From NCBI GenBank assembly GCA_026225945.1, contig JAMJFZ010000596.1, positions 2,280,001 to 2,344,000 of the forward strand: a stretch of 64,000 nucleotides of DNA. Direction: 5' to 3'. The position numbers and the translations under genes were made by a program. Below are positions 1 through 11,289 of this stretch, piece after piece. The stretch comes from Cricetomys ansorgei (Eukaryota; Chordata; Mammalia; Rodentia; Nesomyidae). The notes beneath the pieces were generated by a model that made no database searches, was not told the origin of the DNA, and saw only the letters and a program-made list of their open reading frames with translations. How positions within the stretch are numbered: position 1 is the first letter of the stretch; the number at the start of each line of letters is the position of its first letter.

Positions 1-109
1 GCTAGGAGTGCAGTCACAGACTTGGTACACACAAATACAAGCAGAGCACTCACACTCATAAAATAAAATAATCTGAATTTAAAATGTTTAAGGAATAAGG
101 CTAACAAGG

Positions 110-375
110 TAGCTCGGCAAATAATTGCTGCCAAGCCAACGGCCTGTTAGTTAAATCCCCAGAATCCACATTAAAAAGCTGGGTGCGTCTGCAGCCCAAA
201 CACTCCTAGGGCAAATGTAAGGTGGAGACCTGACCTCAGCAAGGTGGGATGCTACAACCAGGTCCCCAGAGCTGAACTTAGACTCTCCGCGCATGCTATG
301 GCATCTGAATGACCACACTGGTGTGTGCGCACATGCGTGCACCACATGGTGACAGCGTGTCAATTTAAAGAAAGG
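110..375 (+). repeat. B3-like SINE
   Basis: AAGGTAGCTCGGCAAATAA, then CCAAGCC..CCCCAGAA and a downstream B3 body ending in TGTGCGCACATGCGTGCACC. Positions 1-95 look like the A-rich tail of another B2-type SINE. Confidence 0.55.
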
Positions 376-584
376 GCTCGGCTTCCTCTGCGAAGGGTAA
401 ACATTTAATTCAAAATATAAACAAACAGGTAAGTGGAGGTAACTCAGGAGGAGAGCCCTGGCCTGGTGAGCACAAGGCACTGGGGCCACTCCTGGCACCC
501 TAAAAACAAGTAAGACAAGAAAAAGCAACAGAGTAGAACATCTATAGTCCTGGTTTTTGCTGTTGATGGTTTTTGTTTTTATAT

Positions 585-769
585 TTTATTTACTTTTGAT
601 TCATGTACATTGCTGTTTTGCCTGCATGTATGCCTGTGTGAGGGTGACAGATCCCCTGGAACTGGAGTTACTGACATTTGTGAGCTGCCATGTGGGTGCT
701 GGGAATTGAACCAGGGTCCTCTGGAAGAGCAGCCAGTGCTCTTAACCACTGAGCCATCTCTCCAGCCCC
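585..769 (-). repeat. B2 SINE
   Basis: Reverse B2: TTTGCCTGCATGTATG, GAGCTGCCATGTGGGTGCTG and the terminal ACTGAGCCATCTCTCCAGCC. Confidence 0.92.
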
Positions 770-1049
770 CTATAGTCCTGTTTTTGAAAGTTACCAAGGA
801 AACTCAGATTTGATTGTGAGGTCAGAGGCTTTCTTCAGAAAAAACAAAGGTGTCCTGTCTGAGGAAAAGCACAAACCAGGCTTTCAGAGCTCGGCATGGA
901 AGATGCACAGAGGAGGCGGCACCAGAAGCTCAGAAGGCGAGTCCGCTCCACTAGGGAGCAGGTCAGATCTCCAGCAGCCATGAGTCCTAGAAGCCCCTTG
1001 TGGCACAAGCAGCTAGCACCTCCCTCCAGGCCACCCCCACCCCCTGCCA

Positions 1050-1440
1050 GAACATTCTAAACTGTCATACAGCAGTTCCCAGCCCCTTGAGGGAGGAGGG
1101 TGATTGGACCCCTATCCCCAGCTTATTCAAATAAGGTGAAAAAAAAATCCACCAATCCCAGGCCTCCCTGAAACACTACATGTGGCCCTGAGCTGGGACC
1201 CTTAACACGCCCCCACCCCCAACCCCCTGACTATTCAAATTGGGTGAAAAATCCCACCAATCCTAGGCCACCTTGGACAGCTCCTCCCACCCCCAAGCCG
1301 TATAAAAAGGGCTGCGTCCTGCTCAGCTCTTCACTGCCTCGCAGCGAGCAGAGGCAGTCACTCCTGGATCCTTCCCCCAAATAAATCTCCTTTGAGATCT
1401 GCTGCTTGGCGTGACCTTCCCATCGGAGCAAAGGGAAGAG
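1050..1440 (+). mobile_element. LTR-like segment (endogenous retrovirus remnant), family not assigned
   Basis: A TATA box (TATAAAAAGG, 1301-1310) is followed 70 bp later by AATAAA (1380-1385), the spacing expected of an LTR U3-R-U5. Upstream are two diverged copies of a ~40-bp unit (TATTCAAAT..GGTGAAAAA..CCACCAATCC) at 1123-1163 and 1231-1268, like duplicated U3 enhancers. Boundaries are not visible. It lies in Sec22c intron 2, antisense to that gene. Confidence 0.5.
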
Positions 1441-2151
1441 GAGCAGGGTGGAGGGGAGCTGAGCACCCCAGCTGAGCTGGGGGTAGTCTCCCCTCAGAGC
1501 CGTGTGGTTCCTGGACCCCTGACTCCCAGGGTACCTTTCCATCTCCGCCCAGGCTGAAAACGCTAACACTTCCTGCCTGGCAGCACCCCTCAGCCTTCGG
1601 CCAGGCCAGGCCAGGCCGGGCCGGCACTTTGCTTTTGCTTTTATGGTTCTGAGACCAAATGGCCTTAAACGGCCCCAGCTTCTCCAGCCGGTTATAACTA
1701 TCATGACGGGGGAACAAAAGGAACTTGGTAAGCAAAGACCAAAATAATAAAACAGCACGTAGAGTCTGTAACAAGCCATTCTGCCGTGTAAAAGCCGGCC
1801 TCGCCCTGAGGGTTTCTTCAAGTCTCACTGGAGGAAGGATGGCGCACTCGAGGGAGGACGTGACCTGACCGATGAGCGCCTTGGTTAAGTCGCTTGACCT
1901 CAATCCCTCTCTGGCCTGCCTGACCCTGCAGGTGCCTCTTGAGCCCTGGAAGCACAGGCAAATCCTTAGGGTGCAAGGCACCCAGAGCCTCCGGGACCAT
2001 CGTCGCTGACGCCCACCCAGCCATGGGCTTCCCCTGGTGTACTGACTCAATAATCTATCTTCCTGTTCCCTCCTGAGACCTCAAGTTCTCTGCAGAGACC
2101 TGCCCTCGTTTCATTCCCCAGCTCCCGTCACGTGATGGGAAATGGAGAAAT

Positions 2152-2275
2152 GGGGCTGGGGATGAGGCTCGTTGGTAGAGTTGCTCGTTGGCACAATCCC
2201 GGCACTAGGGAAGTAGAGGCTGGAGGGTCAAAGTTCAAGGCCATAGTCAGTTATAGCCTGAGGACCTGGCTTAGT
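2152..2275 (+). repeat. B4 (ID-B1 composite) SINE, diverged
   Basis: GGGGCTGGGGATGAGGCTC (ID-like head) runs into GGCACTAGGGAAGTAGAGGC and AGTTCAAGGCCA (B1-like). Confidence 0.55.
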
Positions 2276-2579
2276 GATCGTGTGATGTAGGGCTCCAGGC
2301 TAAAGAGCCAGGTTGAAGCGGCGGGTGGTCCTCGCCCCTCGGGCTTCTAGGATAGCCTGCTGACTCCTTTACTCTTGAAGCCCTGGAAGCTGCTACTCAG
2401 CAAACAGATTGGCAAAATGTCTGCCTGCCCTGTGGTAATCATACACCTTTGTCTCTGCAAAAGACCATGCTAATTAAGGCTTCCCCGCTCAAGAGGAGAA
2501 GCCACACCCTTATGGGGAGAGGTTATTTATTGGGGAAGAGCCCCTTGAATAAACAAGTTTGGGTCCACCAGACGACATT

Positions 2580-3190
2580 TCCTTCATTCCGGACTCCCGG
2601 GCCTTCTTCACGGCTCGTCACACATTTCTCAGGCCCACGGGAGGATGGCTCCTCGAAAGGTCACCGAACCACGTATCCCGGGGCCCCCACGCGCCGCCCG
2701 CCGCTTGGGTCTGGGTCCACCCGCCCGGCCAGCGGGACGGATGCCAGACCGCCGCAGCGGGACAAGCACAGCGCGGCAGAAAAAACGACAGTGTGAGGCC
2801 ATCCTCAGCTACTCGGCCTGATGTGGCTTAGCGATCTGTGCGGCCAGCTATGGGGCCTGAGAACGAGGCTTAGCCACCCCGTATCTGGGCCCTTCCACGC
2901 TTACCCTTTTCTCTCCCCGGCGTTTTAATGTCGCGGCTCGTCTTCTGCTACAACTAGTGAAACAGAACGTTGAAGGGGCGCCCCCTGTGGGGAGGGGCGC
3001 CAGGTCTCCCCACATTCGCGGGATCTGCGGATGGGATCTGTCATCTGAGGATGACACCCACTCCTTCCCTTATTCTGCCGCAAGCTTGCAGGACCTCTGG
3101 CTGCGGAGACCACGCCCATCTGTAACCCACGCCGCCAGCGGTGTTACTCATGCGGGTGAAATTACACCAGTGTGGCTAAGTCCTGGAGAA
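2580..3190. other. CpG-rich segment of unknown origin in Sec22c intron 2
   Basis: CG dinucleotides are unusually frequent here, directly downstream of the first Sec22c coding exon. No known promoter motif set, ORF product or repeat is recognised. It could be an old LTR or a small intragenic CpG island. Confidence 0.35.
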
Positions 3191-3208
3191 GTGAGTGCGC
3201 TCACTTAC

Positions 3209-3390
3209 TAGATGAGGAAGTCACGACTCTCTGCAGAGCCTCGGCCTGGATACTGAGCCAGCCTCGGGGCTAAGGTCTTCAGCTGCCTCCTGCATTCCAG
3301 AAACTCCTGGGCGTGGTAGAAGTCAGTGGAGGCTGAGAGGGGCAGTCCATCCCTCACACGTACTATGCTGGCGAAAAGGATCATGGACAT
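3209..3390 (-). CDS. Sec22c: Sec22c first coding exon (5' part of the gene; later exons outside the window)
   Basis: The minus strand from 3390 down reads MSMILFASIVRVRDGLPLSA, which I recognise as the N terminus of SEC22C, an ER multi-pass membrane protein related to the SEC22 vesicle-trafficking SNAREs. The 60 complete codons form the start of the longin domain and include the conserved stretches RVRDGLPLSAS and LAQYPGRGSAE. The exon ends with two bases of a split Tyr codon at 3209, directly before a strong donor (GTAAGTGAG, read down from 3208). Without splicing the frame would stop at once. An acceptor (TTTCCTCAG) ends at 3418, so the exon also carries 27 nt of 5' UTR. The initiator has A at -3. 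I found no later exon between 1 and 3208, so intron 2 exceeds 3.2 kb and the rest of the protein (about 300 aa in human) lies off the window. Confidence 0.93.
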
Positions 3391-3417
3391 GGTCCGCAGG
3401 AGGAGTCATGAGGACAC
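3391..3417 (-). promoter_or_regulatory. Sec22c: Sec22c exon 2 5' UTR with overlapping upstream ORF
   Basis: This is the 27-nt untranslated part of the exon between the acceptor AG (ends 3418) and the start codon (3390). It contains an upstream ATG at 3409-3407, which is 19 nt before the main ATG and out of frame with it. The upstream frame runs 28 codons through the start and stops at 3323. The upstream ATG has C at -3, a weak context, so leaky scanning to the main ATG is expected. Confidence 0.7.
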
Positions 3418-4104
3418 CTGAGGAAAGCAGGGTCACCTTGTTAGTGAGGCCAGGTGGCGGTGCCAGAGACCCCGCCGCGGGATTGCAAATGGTTTCCCTC
3501 ATTACTCCCCAGTCTCTCCACTTCGATCTCCTCCCTCCTCCTCCTCTCTACCGAAGCCTTTCTTCCTAGAACTGAGCTGGGATGAAGGACAAGGGATGGG
3601 GAAGAGCTGGGACCAGCAGGGCTCGGGCATCAGAATGGGGGGAGTCGGGGAGTCTGGGCCCTGCAGGGATGGTAACAGGAGCCGAGTGAGCACATCCTCC
3701 GGATTTCTGCCAATCCCAGATGGCTGAAGGGAGGCGGTTAGCAAATCGCATCATGGTAAGATATTAAATATTTGTCACGGTATGTGAACACACTAAGAAA
3801 CGAGGAAATAGATCTGGGCCTTTTGGTGCTGAGCACAGTCGCAGAGCCGGGCAGCTGGCCTACCTGTTGACCCCCAGGGCATCGGTACAGGACGCATGCG
3901 CACCTGTGTATGGCTCAGCCCTGCCGCCAGGGTCAGCCAGGTGGCGCGACAGCCTTGGCTGGGCTTTCCACGCCGCCTGTCCCTCTGTGTTGTGGTCCTG
4001 TCAGTTGGGCCCTCTGGTTAGCGGGTATACCAGTGAACCGCCCCATGGAGACAGCCTAACTCCAACACAGCTACTGGCTTCTATTCACCTTTGCCTTCTC
4101 AAGG

Positions 4105-4226
4105 GCACGCACACACACACACACCATACACACACACATACACACACACACACACCATACACACATACCATACACACACACATACCATACACACACACCA
4201 CACACACATACCATACACACACATAC

Positions 4227-4258
<32 letters not shown>

Positions 4259-4542
4259 GCATACACACACACACACCACACACACACCATACACACATAC
4301 CATACACACACACATACCATACACACACACACACACACATACCATACACACACACCACACACACACACATACCATACACACACACAGCATACACATACAC
4401 ACACACCATACACACACATACACACACACACCACACACATACACTCACCACACACACATACACACACACACATACACACACACACAGACACACACACCAT
4501 ACACACACATACACACACATACACACACACATACCATACACA

Positions 4543-4590
<48 letters not shown>

Positions 4591-4690
4591 ACACACACAC
4601 CACACACACACATACCACACACACCACACACACTCACCACACATATATACACCACAAACTCACCACACACACGCGCACACACACACACGA
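4105..4690. repeat. Complex CA microsatellite
   Basis: About 580 bp of ACACAC interrupted by regular CATACC/CATAC variants, so that longer units such as ACACACACATACCAT recur. It gives His-Thr or Cys-Val open frames in several phases that are not genes. Confidence 0.97.
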
Positions 4691-4795
4691 GATCTCAACC
4701 CCATTATCCCCAACCTTTCCAGGCTTGCCAGGCTGGACTGACTCCCACCCTCCACCAAATATCCACCGGTTCTCACCTCCCTGGTTTACCGAGAG

Positions 4796-4993
4796 CAGTG
4801 GCTCTCAACCTCCCCAGTGCTGCGGCCCTTTAACACAGTTCCTCGTGTCGTGGTGACCCCCGACATGAAGTGATTTCCACTGCTGCTTCATAACTGTGAT
4901 TTTGCTGCTGTTGTGGGTGTAATGTAAGCATCTGCTATGTAGGTGTCTTAGGCAAACCCCAAAGGGGTCGTGGCCCACAGGTTGAGAACTGTG
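4796..4993 (+). mobile_element. URR1-type hAT (Charlie) MITE
   Basis: Terminal inverted repeats CAGTGGCTCTCAACCT and AGGTTGAGAACTGTG flank CCCCAAAGGGGTCGTGGCCC, the known URR1 plan. No clear 8-bp target duplication remains. Confidence 0.85.
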
Positions 4994-5748
4994 AGGAACA
5001 AGTCATGCCTCAAATTCCCCGAAGCACCTGGAGGGCCAGCCCAACCACCAGAGGGCACTGTGGGCCTCGCAGCCCGACTAACCTCAGTAGAGCAGCGGCC
5101 AAGCCTACCTGCTGAACTTAAGGACTGCAAAGCTGATGTTTAAAAACCTTTTTACAAGGTCCTGACTGAGACAGAGGAAGAACACAAGATCAGTTCTAGA
5201 ACAGAACAGGCCTGAGGCACAGAACACTAACCCCAAGCAAGGGCCTCATACCGGGGCACAAGGAAAAGAGAAAAGAAAAAAGACAATGTATCAAAACTAT
5301 GGCAGAAGAGCTAGGCCAGGCCCCAGCACCCGGATGTAAACATCCACCATATGTCAGACGCCTGCTGAGACTGCAGGAGGGGGTGGGTGCCACCTCCAGG
5401 TGACAGTCATCCTAAGAACCAGTCTGGCCACTCTCAGGACCCAGAAGGCCTGGGCTTCACCCATGAGACTGTTACTGACCAAACCTGCTTTTCTCCAATG
5501 AGGTGAATAAACTTGTAACTGCTTTCAGTCCTGTCTGGTTATGAGAGCTGCCAAGTTCTGACACCTCTGAATCTTTTACGATATGTACAGTGCTTGAAGA
5601 AAGGTGGCATTGTGAACACGTCGCCTGTGCCTGTGTGCCTGGGGTGGCCACTGCCTGAAAGGCTGAGGTGTTAACGCCCCGCTGTGGAAAAGCTTTAAGA
5701 ATGGAGCCGGTGCTTTTGACGCTATTTCCCTTTAGTAAACTGCACCTT

Positions 5749-5876
5749 GGGGTGGAAGACGTGGCTCAGAGGTAAGACATTCACCCACTACGCACAAAGC
5801 CCCCGGTGCCAACAGCTAGCGAAGCAAACGATCAGCTACATCTTTAAAAAGACAAAAAAAAAAAAAAAAAAAAAAG
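5749..5876 (+). repeat. ID-like SINE with A tail
   Basis: GGGGTGGAAGACGTGGCTCAGAGGT matches an ID/B4 head, and the element ends in an A tract of about 22 bp. Confidence 0.45.
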
Positions 5877-5984
5877 TTAATAATAAAGGAGGGGCTGACC
5901 TTTGTGGAGATTTATGTTGGTGAACTTGGGACCGTGAGCTATCATGAGTACCATTTATACTTGAAGAAGAGGTCTGAGCTCAGA

Positions 5985-6100
5985 CTAGGCTGGGGAGCAT
6001 GCCTGGAGTCCTGCCTGCTATCCCTGCCTCCAGAGGCTGAGGGAGGAGGATCCCGAGTTCAAGGCCAGCTTGGGTGAGATCCTGCCTCCAAAAGTCAGAA
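5985..6100 (+). repeat. B1-like SINE
   Basis: GGGGAGCATGCCTGGAGTCC, then GAGGCTGAGGGAGGAGGATC and GAGTTCAAGGCCAGCTTGGG. Confidence 0.65.
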
Positions 6101-6430
6101 AAGAAATGGAGAGAAAAGGGGAGAGTTGGCGGCTCTGTTCCTGAAGCGCACAGCAGGGATTTTCCAGGCCCTACTAAATGCAAATAAAACCTGGACCTCG
6201 GCTATGGAACAATCATAAGGTGGTCCTAACAGAAGCAGAGGAGGCGGTGCAGGATCGGGGGGGGGGGCACCTCTGTGTCACCCACCCACTCAGACCAGCA
6301 ACTCAGAGCAGACAATGGGGAGAGGGCACAGAAACACGACCCATCACTACAACAAGACCTGCCTCCTTCACTCAGAATCAGGGGAGACACTGCCTCCAAA
6401 ACCAGGAAAGCTTTACGTTAAAAACCAGTC

Positions 6431-6660
6431 TGGGGGCTGGAGAGAGGGTTCAGTGGTTAAGAGCACTGGCTGCTCTGACCAAGGACCCAGGTTCAATTCC
6501 CAGCACCGGCACGTTGGCTCCCAACCATCTGTAAGTCCAGCTCCAGGGGATCTGAGCCCTCTCCTGGCTTCTTCAGGCCCTGTCCTTGTATACATGTACA
6601 TACACACACACACACACACACACAGCCCTAAAAAATAAATCTAAAATAAAAAGAATAAAG
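6431..6660 (+). repeat. B2 SINE with CA tail
   Basis: GGGGCTGGAGAGAGGGTTCA, AGAGCACTGGCTGCTC, CCCAGGTTCAATTCCCAGCA, then a CA run and an AATAAA-rich tail. Confidence 0.93.
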
Positions 6661-7069
6661 GGAAAAATCAGAGCATGCCTACAGCAATGCCACTATCAGA
6701 AACTGCTTTAAAGAATCACTAATGGGAACGGAAATTATAAAAGAAGACATTTTGGAACAGGAGACAAAAAGAAATAGCAAGACTAAACCATGGGAAACAC
6801 ACAAGACCATTCTGCCGAGCTTTGTAAAGCAGGCGTGGTGGCCACCACTGCTGTGGTTCTCCTGTAGACAATCCTACATGTGGGAGAGTGCAGAGAGTCG
6901 GGACACATTTCTGTGTTCAGCTGAAGCGGTAAGTGCTTTTGTCAGGAGACTGTGATAGTTCCTCTCCATCTTTCTCAATACACCCACACTCACAGGTAAA
7001 TGCCTGTACACAGCTCAACTGATGGGAAAAACCTATATAGACGTACACACAGAAATATTATAGATTTAA

Positions 7070-7215
7070 AAAAAATCTGGGCATGGCGGCTCACTCCTTT
7101 AATCCCAGGGATCAGCGCAAGTAAATCTCTCGAGTGCAGGCCATCCTGGTCTACATGGCAAGGTTCAAGATAAGCATGGGTACATAGTGAGACCTGACTC
7201 AAATAAATTAAAAAT
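7070..7215 (+). repeat. B1 SINE
   Basis: CTGGGCATGGCGGCTCACTCC through CATCCTGGTCTACATGGCAA to GTGAGACCTGACTCAAA. Confidence 0.8.
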
Positions 7216-7522
7216 TAAACAAAAAATACATTTTAAAAAGTCCAGGCAGAGGGAAGGACAGAGTAGAAATCAACGTAATTAAGTTAGGAAAAAAGACAAA
7301 CGACCAAAGTCAGGAATGAATTGTGGGTACCACTACGATGCCACTCCTGGATCTTTTCCCAGAGAGAGATAAGGGTATGATTACACAAGACTGTGTGCAG
7401 CTGCTCCGTACAGCTGTGCTTGCACCAAAAACCAGAACTGAACGTGGCCCACAAATGGCCAACAGCCAAACAAGCTACGACACTCATGCCGTGAAGTGCT
7501 GTTTCGTAAAAAGGGAAGCAAT

Positions 7523-7668
7523 GAGCCGGGCGTGCTGGTGCACACCTTCAACCCCAGCACTCGGGAGGCAGAGCCTGGTGGATCTCTGAGTTCGAGGCCA
7601 GCCTGGTCTGCAGAGTGAGTTCCAGGACAGCCAGAGCTACAACAGAGAAACTGTCTCAAAAAACCACC
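7523..7668 (+). repeat. B1 SINE
   Basis: Nearly intact B1 with GCCGGGCGTGCTGGTGCACA, GAGTTCGAGGCCAGCCTGGT and GTTCCAGGACAGCCAGAGC. Confidence 0.95.
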
Positions 7669-8013
7669 ACCAACAATAATGACAACATCATCAAAGAGGA
7701 GGAGGAGGAGAGAGAGAAGAAGGAAACAGTTAAAACACAGAGAGCTAGGAGAGTGCTTCACAGCGCTGTGCTGCTAGGCATGGTGGCCTTGTGACCCAGG
7801 GCACTGAGACGCTAAAGCAGTAGGCTCAAGAGTCCCAGGAACACACTGAGTTCCTGGGTTTTTTGTTTGTTTGTTTGCTTGTTTATTTTTTTAATAGGAG
7901 CATTCTGCTGACTGAGAAAAGCTGGTATCAAAGGGTCACATACTGGGCTGAAATTTAGTGGTAAAGAGTTGGACAGCATGGGTGAGGCTTTAGGTTTGAG
8001 CTTCAGAACTGCC

Positions 8014-8213
8014 ACATCATCATCATCATCATCACCATCATCACCATCATCATCACCTTCATCATCACCTTCATCATCACCTTCATCATTATCACCATCA
8101 TCATCACCACCACCACCATCACCACCATCATCATCATCACCATCATCACCACCACCACCATCACCACCATCATCATCATCACCATCATCATCACCATCAC
8201 CATCATCAAGAAA
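8014..8213. repeat. ATC/ACC trinucleotide microsatellite
   Basis: About 200 bp of CATCAT with CACCAC and TTC interruptions. A longer ACCACCACCATCACC pattern is duplicated within it. Confidence 0.97.
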
Positions 8214-8304
8214 AAGAAAAAAAGGGGGCTACATGCTGTATGAATACTTCAACAGAATACCCTCAAGGCCAGCCTGAGGTATGCAACAAGACCTTGTCTC
8301 AAAA

Positions 8305-8400
8305 ATAAAGAGCTGGAGATGTAGGTCACACTCAGAGCTCTTGCCTAACCGGTACATGGTCTCGGGTTCAACCCCAAGTACCACAAAATAAACAAAACTA
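8305..8400 (+). repeat. ID SINE
   Basis: AGCTGGAGATGTAGGTCACAC through GGGTTCAACCCCAAGTACCA and an A-rich tail. Confidence 0.65.
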
Positions 8401-8694
8401 GGTAGGGAGACCCATGGCAACTTCTTGTGACTATATTTCAAAAATTGAAAGAAAAAAGGGAATTCAGGTCTTTGTGGAGGACTTCTCTCTTACAGGGGCC
8501 ATATTTAAATATGGTCACAGATGCGATAGCCCTCTGCTGGCTAACTCTGGTTCCAAAGACTGGGACAGCTGAAAGAAGCCTGTGTCCCCAGCGGGTCCAC
8601 GCCTGCGGGGCATTTTTAAACTGGAAGGTTCTATGATAATGATCAGGGTTCACGAGGCAAAGCTGCTCAGAGATAACTAGCATTCCATTTAAAC

Positions 8695-8800
8695 CAGGAG
8701 TGCACACCTGGGCTAGATGGTGCCTGCCATCCTGGTGCCGGAGGCTGAGGCAGGAGGACTAAAGTTCAAGGTCGATGTGGTTCCGTAGCAAAGCCCTGTC
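8695..8800 (+). repeat. B1-like SINE; CA run follows at 8889-8930
   Basis: TAGATGGTGCCTGCCATCC, GGAGGCTGAGGCAGGAGGAC and AAAGTTCAAGGTC match a diverged B1. Confidence 0.65.
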
Positions 8801-9171
8801 ACATCAGACAGAATGAGGGTGCTGTCAGCCTGGTCTCCTGGGATCAATCATCAGGTCGCACATCTGACTTCACAAATGTGTCAAGGTGCATGCACACACA
8901 CACACGCACACACACACGCGCACACATACTAAATAAGTGTAATAAAAAACAAATAGTACATAAATAATTTTTTTTAAAAGCACAGCAATGTTAAGAATCT
9001 GGAAACAACACCACAACCATAGGAAAATAGTATTAATTCCACAGAGATAAAGTCACTCTCAGAGTCTTCCCCGGGAGCCACTGGTTTGTCTTCAGGTTTT
9101 ATGGCTTCTTCCAGAGGCCAGCGCCATTGCTGGTGCCTCCTAGGAAACACTTAGGAAGTCCTGCTGAGCAG

Positions 9172-9333
9172 GGCTGGACAGGTGGCTCAGTGGTTCAAAG
9201 CACTGGCTGCTCCTCCAGAGAGACCCAAGTTCCGATCCCAGTGCCAGCACCAGGTCCCGACCACCTGTAACCCCAGTCCCAAGTGATCCAATGCCCTCCG
9301 GCTTCCTCAGACAACTGCACTCCCGTGTGTGCT

Positions 9334-9368
<35 letters not shown>

Positions 9369-9372
9369 ACAG
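9172..9372 (+). repeat. B2 SINE with CA tail
   Basis: GGCTGGACAGGTGGCTCAGTGG, AGCACTGGCTGCTCCTCCAG and a terminal CA run at 9337-9371. Confidence 0.88.
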
Positions 9373-9837
9373 TGTTTTTAAGAGAACTGCTGAGCAGATG
9401 GATGAGGGGATGAAAGTTATCGTATTTCTGTTCACTGCAACAGGAAAGGAAGGTCTGCAGTGCCTCCGGTGAGCCGGGTGATGGTCACAAGGTCCGTGCT
9501 CACGTGTTTTTGCAGCACGTCTCTCTCTAGCCGCTTCCCTCGCTCCTAAATTCGCCGCGCTGGTGACGGTCACACACCACGGACTATCCCCGCTCTGTCC
9601 ACAGACTCTGCCCCTGGACTGGAAGCCACTCTTTCCTCCTCTCCCATTCACTCTTTAGCTTCCCCCAAAGCCCCCCGACATAAGGACATGGGGAGGGGCA
9701 AAATACAAATTTCAACTAAGTAAAACAAGCTGAATTCAGCACACAAATACTCAGTCGAGTGCGATCACCCACCACGGCTCGGCACTCACTCCCGAGGAAA
9801 GCCTCGCCGAGGTGGCAGTGAACCGGGACGGACTCAC

Positions 9838-9897
9838 CCTCCGCCACAGGAGTTGAGACCTGACTATCGATCTTGAGATCGTCTAGGCTCCTAGTCG
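9838..9897 (-). other. Possible Sec22c non-coding exon
   Basis: The minus strand shows a pyrimidine-rich tract ending in CCCCAAG (AG ends 9898), then 60 nt, then the donor GGAGG|GTGAGT (GT at 9837). It lies in otherwise unique sequence of Sec22c intron 1. Splice signals alone are weak evidence. Confidence 0.25.
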
Positions 9898-10669
9898 CTT
9901 GGGGATGGGGTAGAGAGAGAGACAGAGGTCAGCTATGTCACCTTCAAGAGAGCCGAAAACAGAAAGAAGCTGAACTGGACAGGTAGTGGGTGATTCCAGA
10001 GCCATTCCTTAGCACTTGATCTTAGCCAACAGGCTGAGAGGCAGCTCAAGCCTCCCTCAGTATTCATGGGTACTGCACGTGCAGATTCCACCAACCTCAG
10101 TCGGAAGACAATAAAAAACAAAACCAAACCCCACATCTGTACTGAACAGGCACAGGGACGCCATCATTTCCTAAACAATACCATGCAGCAACGACACTCG
10201 CAGCACACTGCGTGGATTTTATAATTCACACAGAGACTACCTGAAGCATACGGGAGAATTGTACAGATAGCCACAAACACAATGATGGAGCCCAGTCTCC
10301 AAAGGGTGCAGAGGAAACGGGACCTTCGTAGGGATGATGCTGAGTGCTCAGAACGTCTTCCACCACACAGATGAGGAAACGGCATCTCTCAAGAGTAAGA
10401 GGCAGAGCTAGGTTCAAATCCAGACTTCTGGATCTCTAAACCAGATCTTTGGGATCAGAGCTAGTTTCGCTAAAGCCTTCCCTCTCCAGAGCAGAACTGC
10501 AAAAAGCTAATCAGAAGCTGGGTTGGGGGCTCAGTCCTGTAATCCCACACCCACGGCCGGCTTGAGCTATGGTAAGATTCTCTCTAAAAGAAAAAAAATC
10601 ACTAATCAGAAACTTACTGGTAGAGGAAGAGGCCCGAGGTCACACTTGTTACAACTTCCCCTAAAAAGC

Positions 10670-10812
10670 AGGACATGGCGGCTTATGCTCATAATGCACG
10701 CACACGTTCACTTGGGGAGTGCAGGCGGGAAGGTCAGGATCAAGGTCAACCCCAGCTAAGTGGCATGTTCAAGACCAGCCTAGACTACATGACACCCTAT
10801 CTAAAAAAGAAC
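10670..10812 (+). repeat. B1-like SINE (diverged)
   Basis: GGACATGGCGGCTTATGCTC through GACCAGCCTAGACTACATGA to CCCTATCTAAAAAAG. A shorter B1 fragment lies just upstream at about 10515-10600. Confidence 0.65.
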
Positions 10813-10824
10813 AAAGGAGCAGGT

Positions 10825-10945
10825 GAACAGCCTTCGATCCCGCAACTTGGAAGGAAGAGGCAGGCAGATCTCGAGGCCAGCCTGTCTACAGAGTAAGTTT
10901 CAGACCAACCAGGGCTGTAGTGAGACCCTGTCTCTAAAACCACCT
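10825..10945 (+). repeat. B1 SINE, 5' truncated
   Basis: GAGGCAGGCAGATCTCGAGGCCAGCCTGTCTACAG-type core and GTGAGACCCTGTCTC end, in tandem with the preceding copy. Confidence 0.75.
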
Positions 10946-11289
10946 CTCCTTACCGACTGTGTATACTCTAAAGTCAGCTGTCTTCTCTGGCCATGCACCT
11001 TCCGAGTATAGATGATAAATTCTGTAAGGGGCCTCAAGCTGTCCCTCTGCGGTTAGTAAAACATTAAAGTGGTAGCTCCCAGGACCTGTCTACAACTGTC
11101 TTCCTGTGGAAGCTGCTGTGCTACCGAATCTGCTTAAATCCTGTCACACCATTTAAAGCTGTTGTCATTGTCGAAAAGGCTCTCTACCTGGATCAACCGT
11201 TTCCGCAGACGTTTGCAGACATTTGCCCTACCCATTGGCCCTGCGCTGCGTGTTGCTTTAGTTTTTCTGATCTTGTCACCAATTTCACC

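Noticed and set aside
1231..2050. Two overlapping minus-strand frames of about 200 codons
   Set aside because: They cross the LTR-like segment, show no domain and no splice context, and disagree with each other in frame.
3867..4856. Open frame of 329 codons rich in His and Thr, with Cys/Val frames on the other strand
   Set aside because: It is a translation of the CA/CATAC microsatellite; no start context or conserved domain.
7969..8277. Ser/Pro-rich frame and Met/Val frames on the other strand
   Set aside because: They come from the ATC/ACC trinucleotide array.
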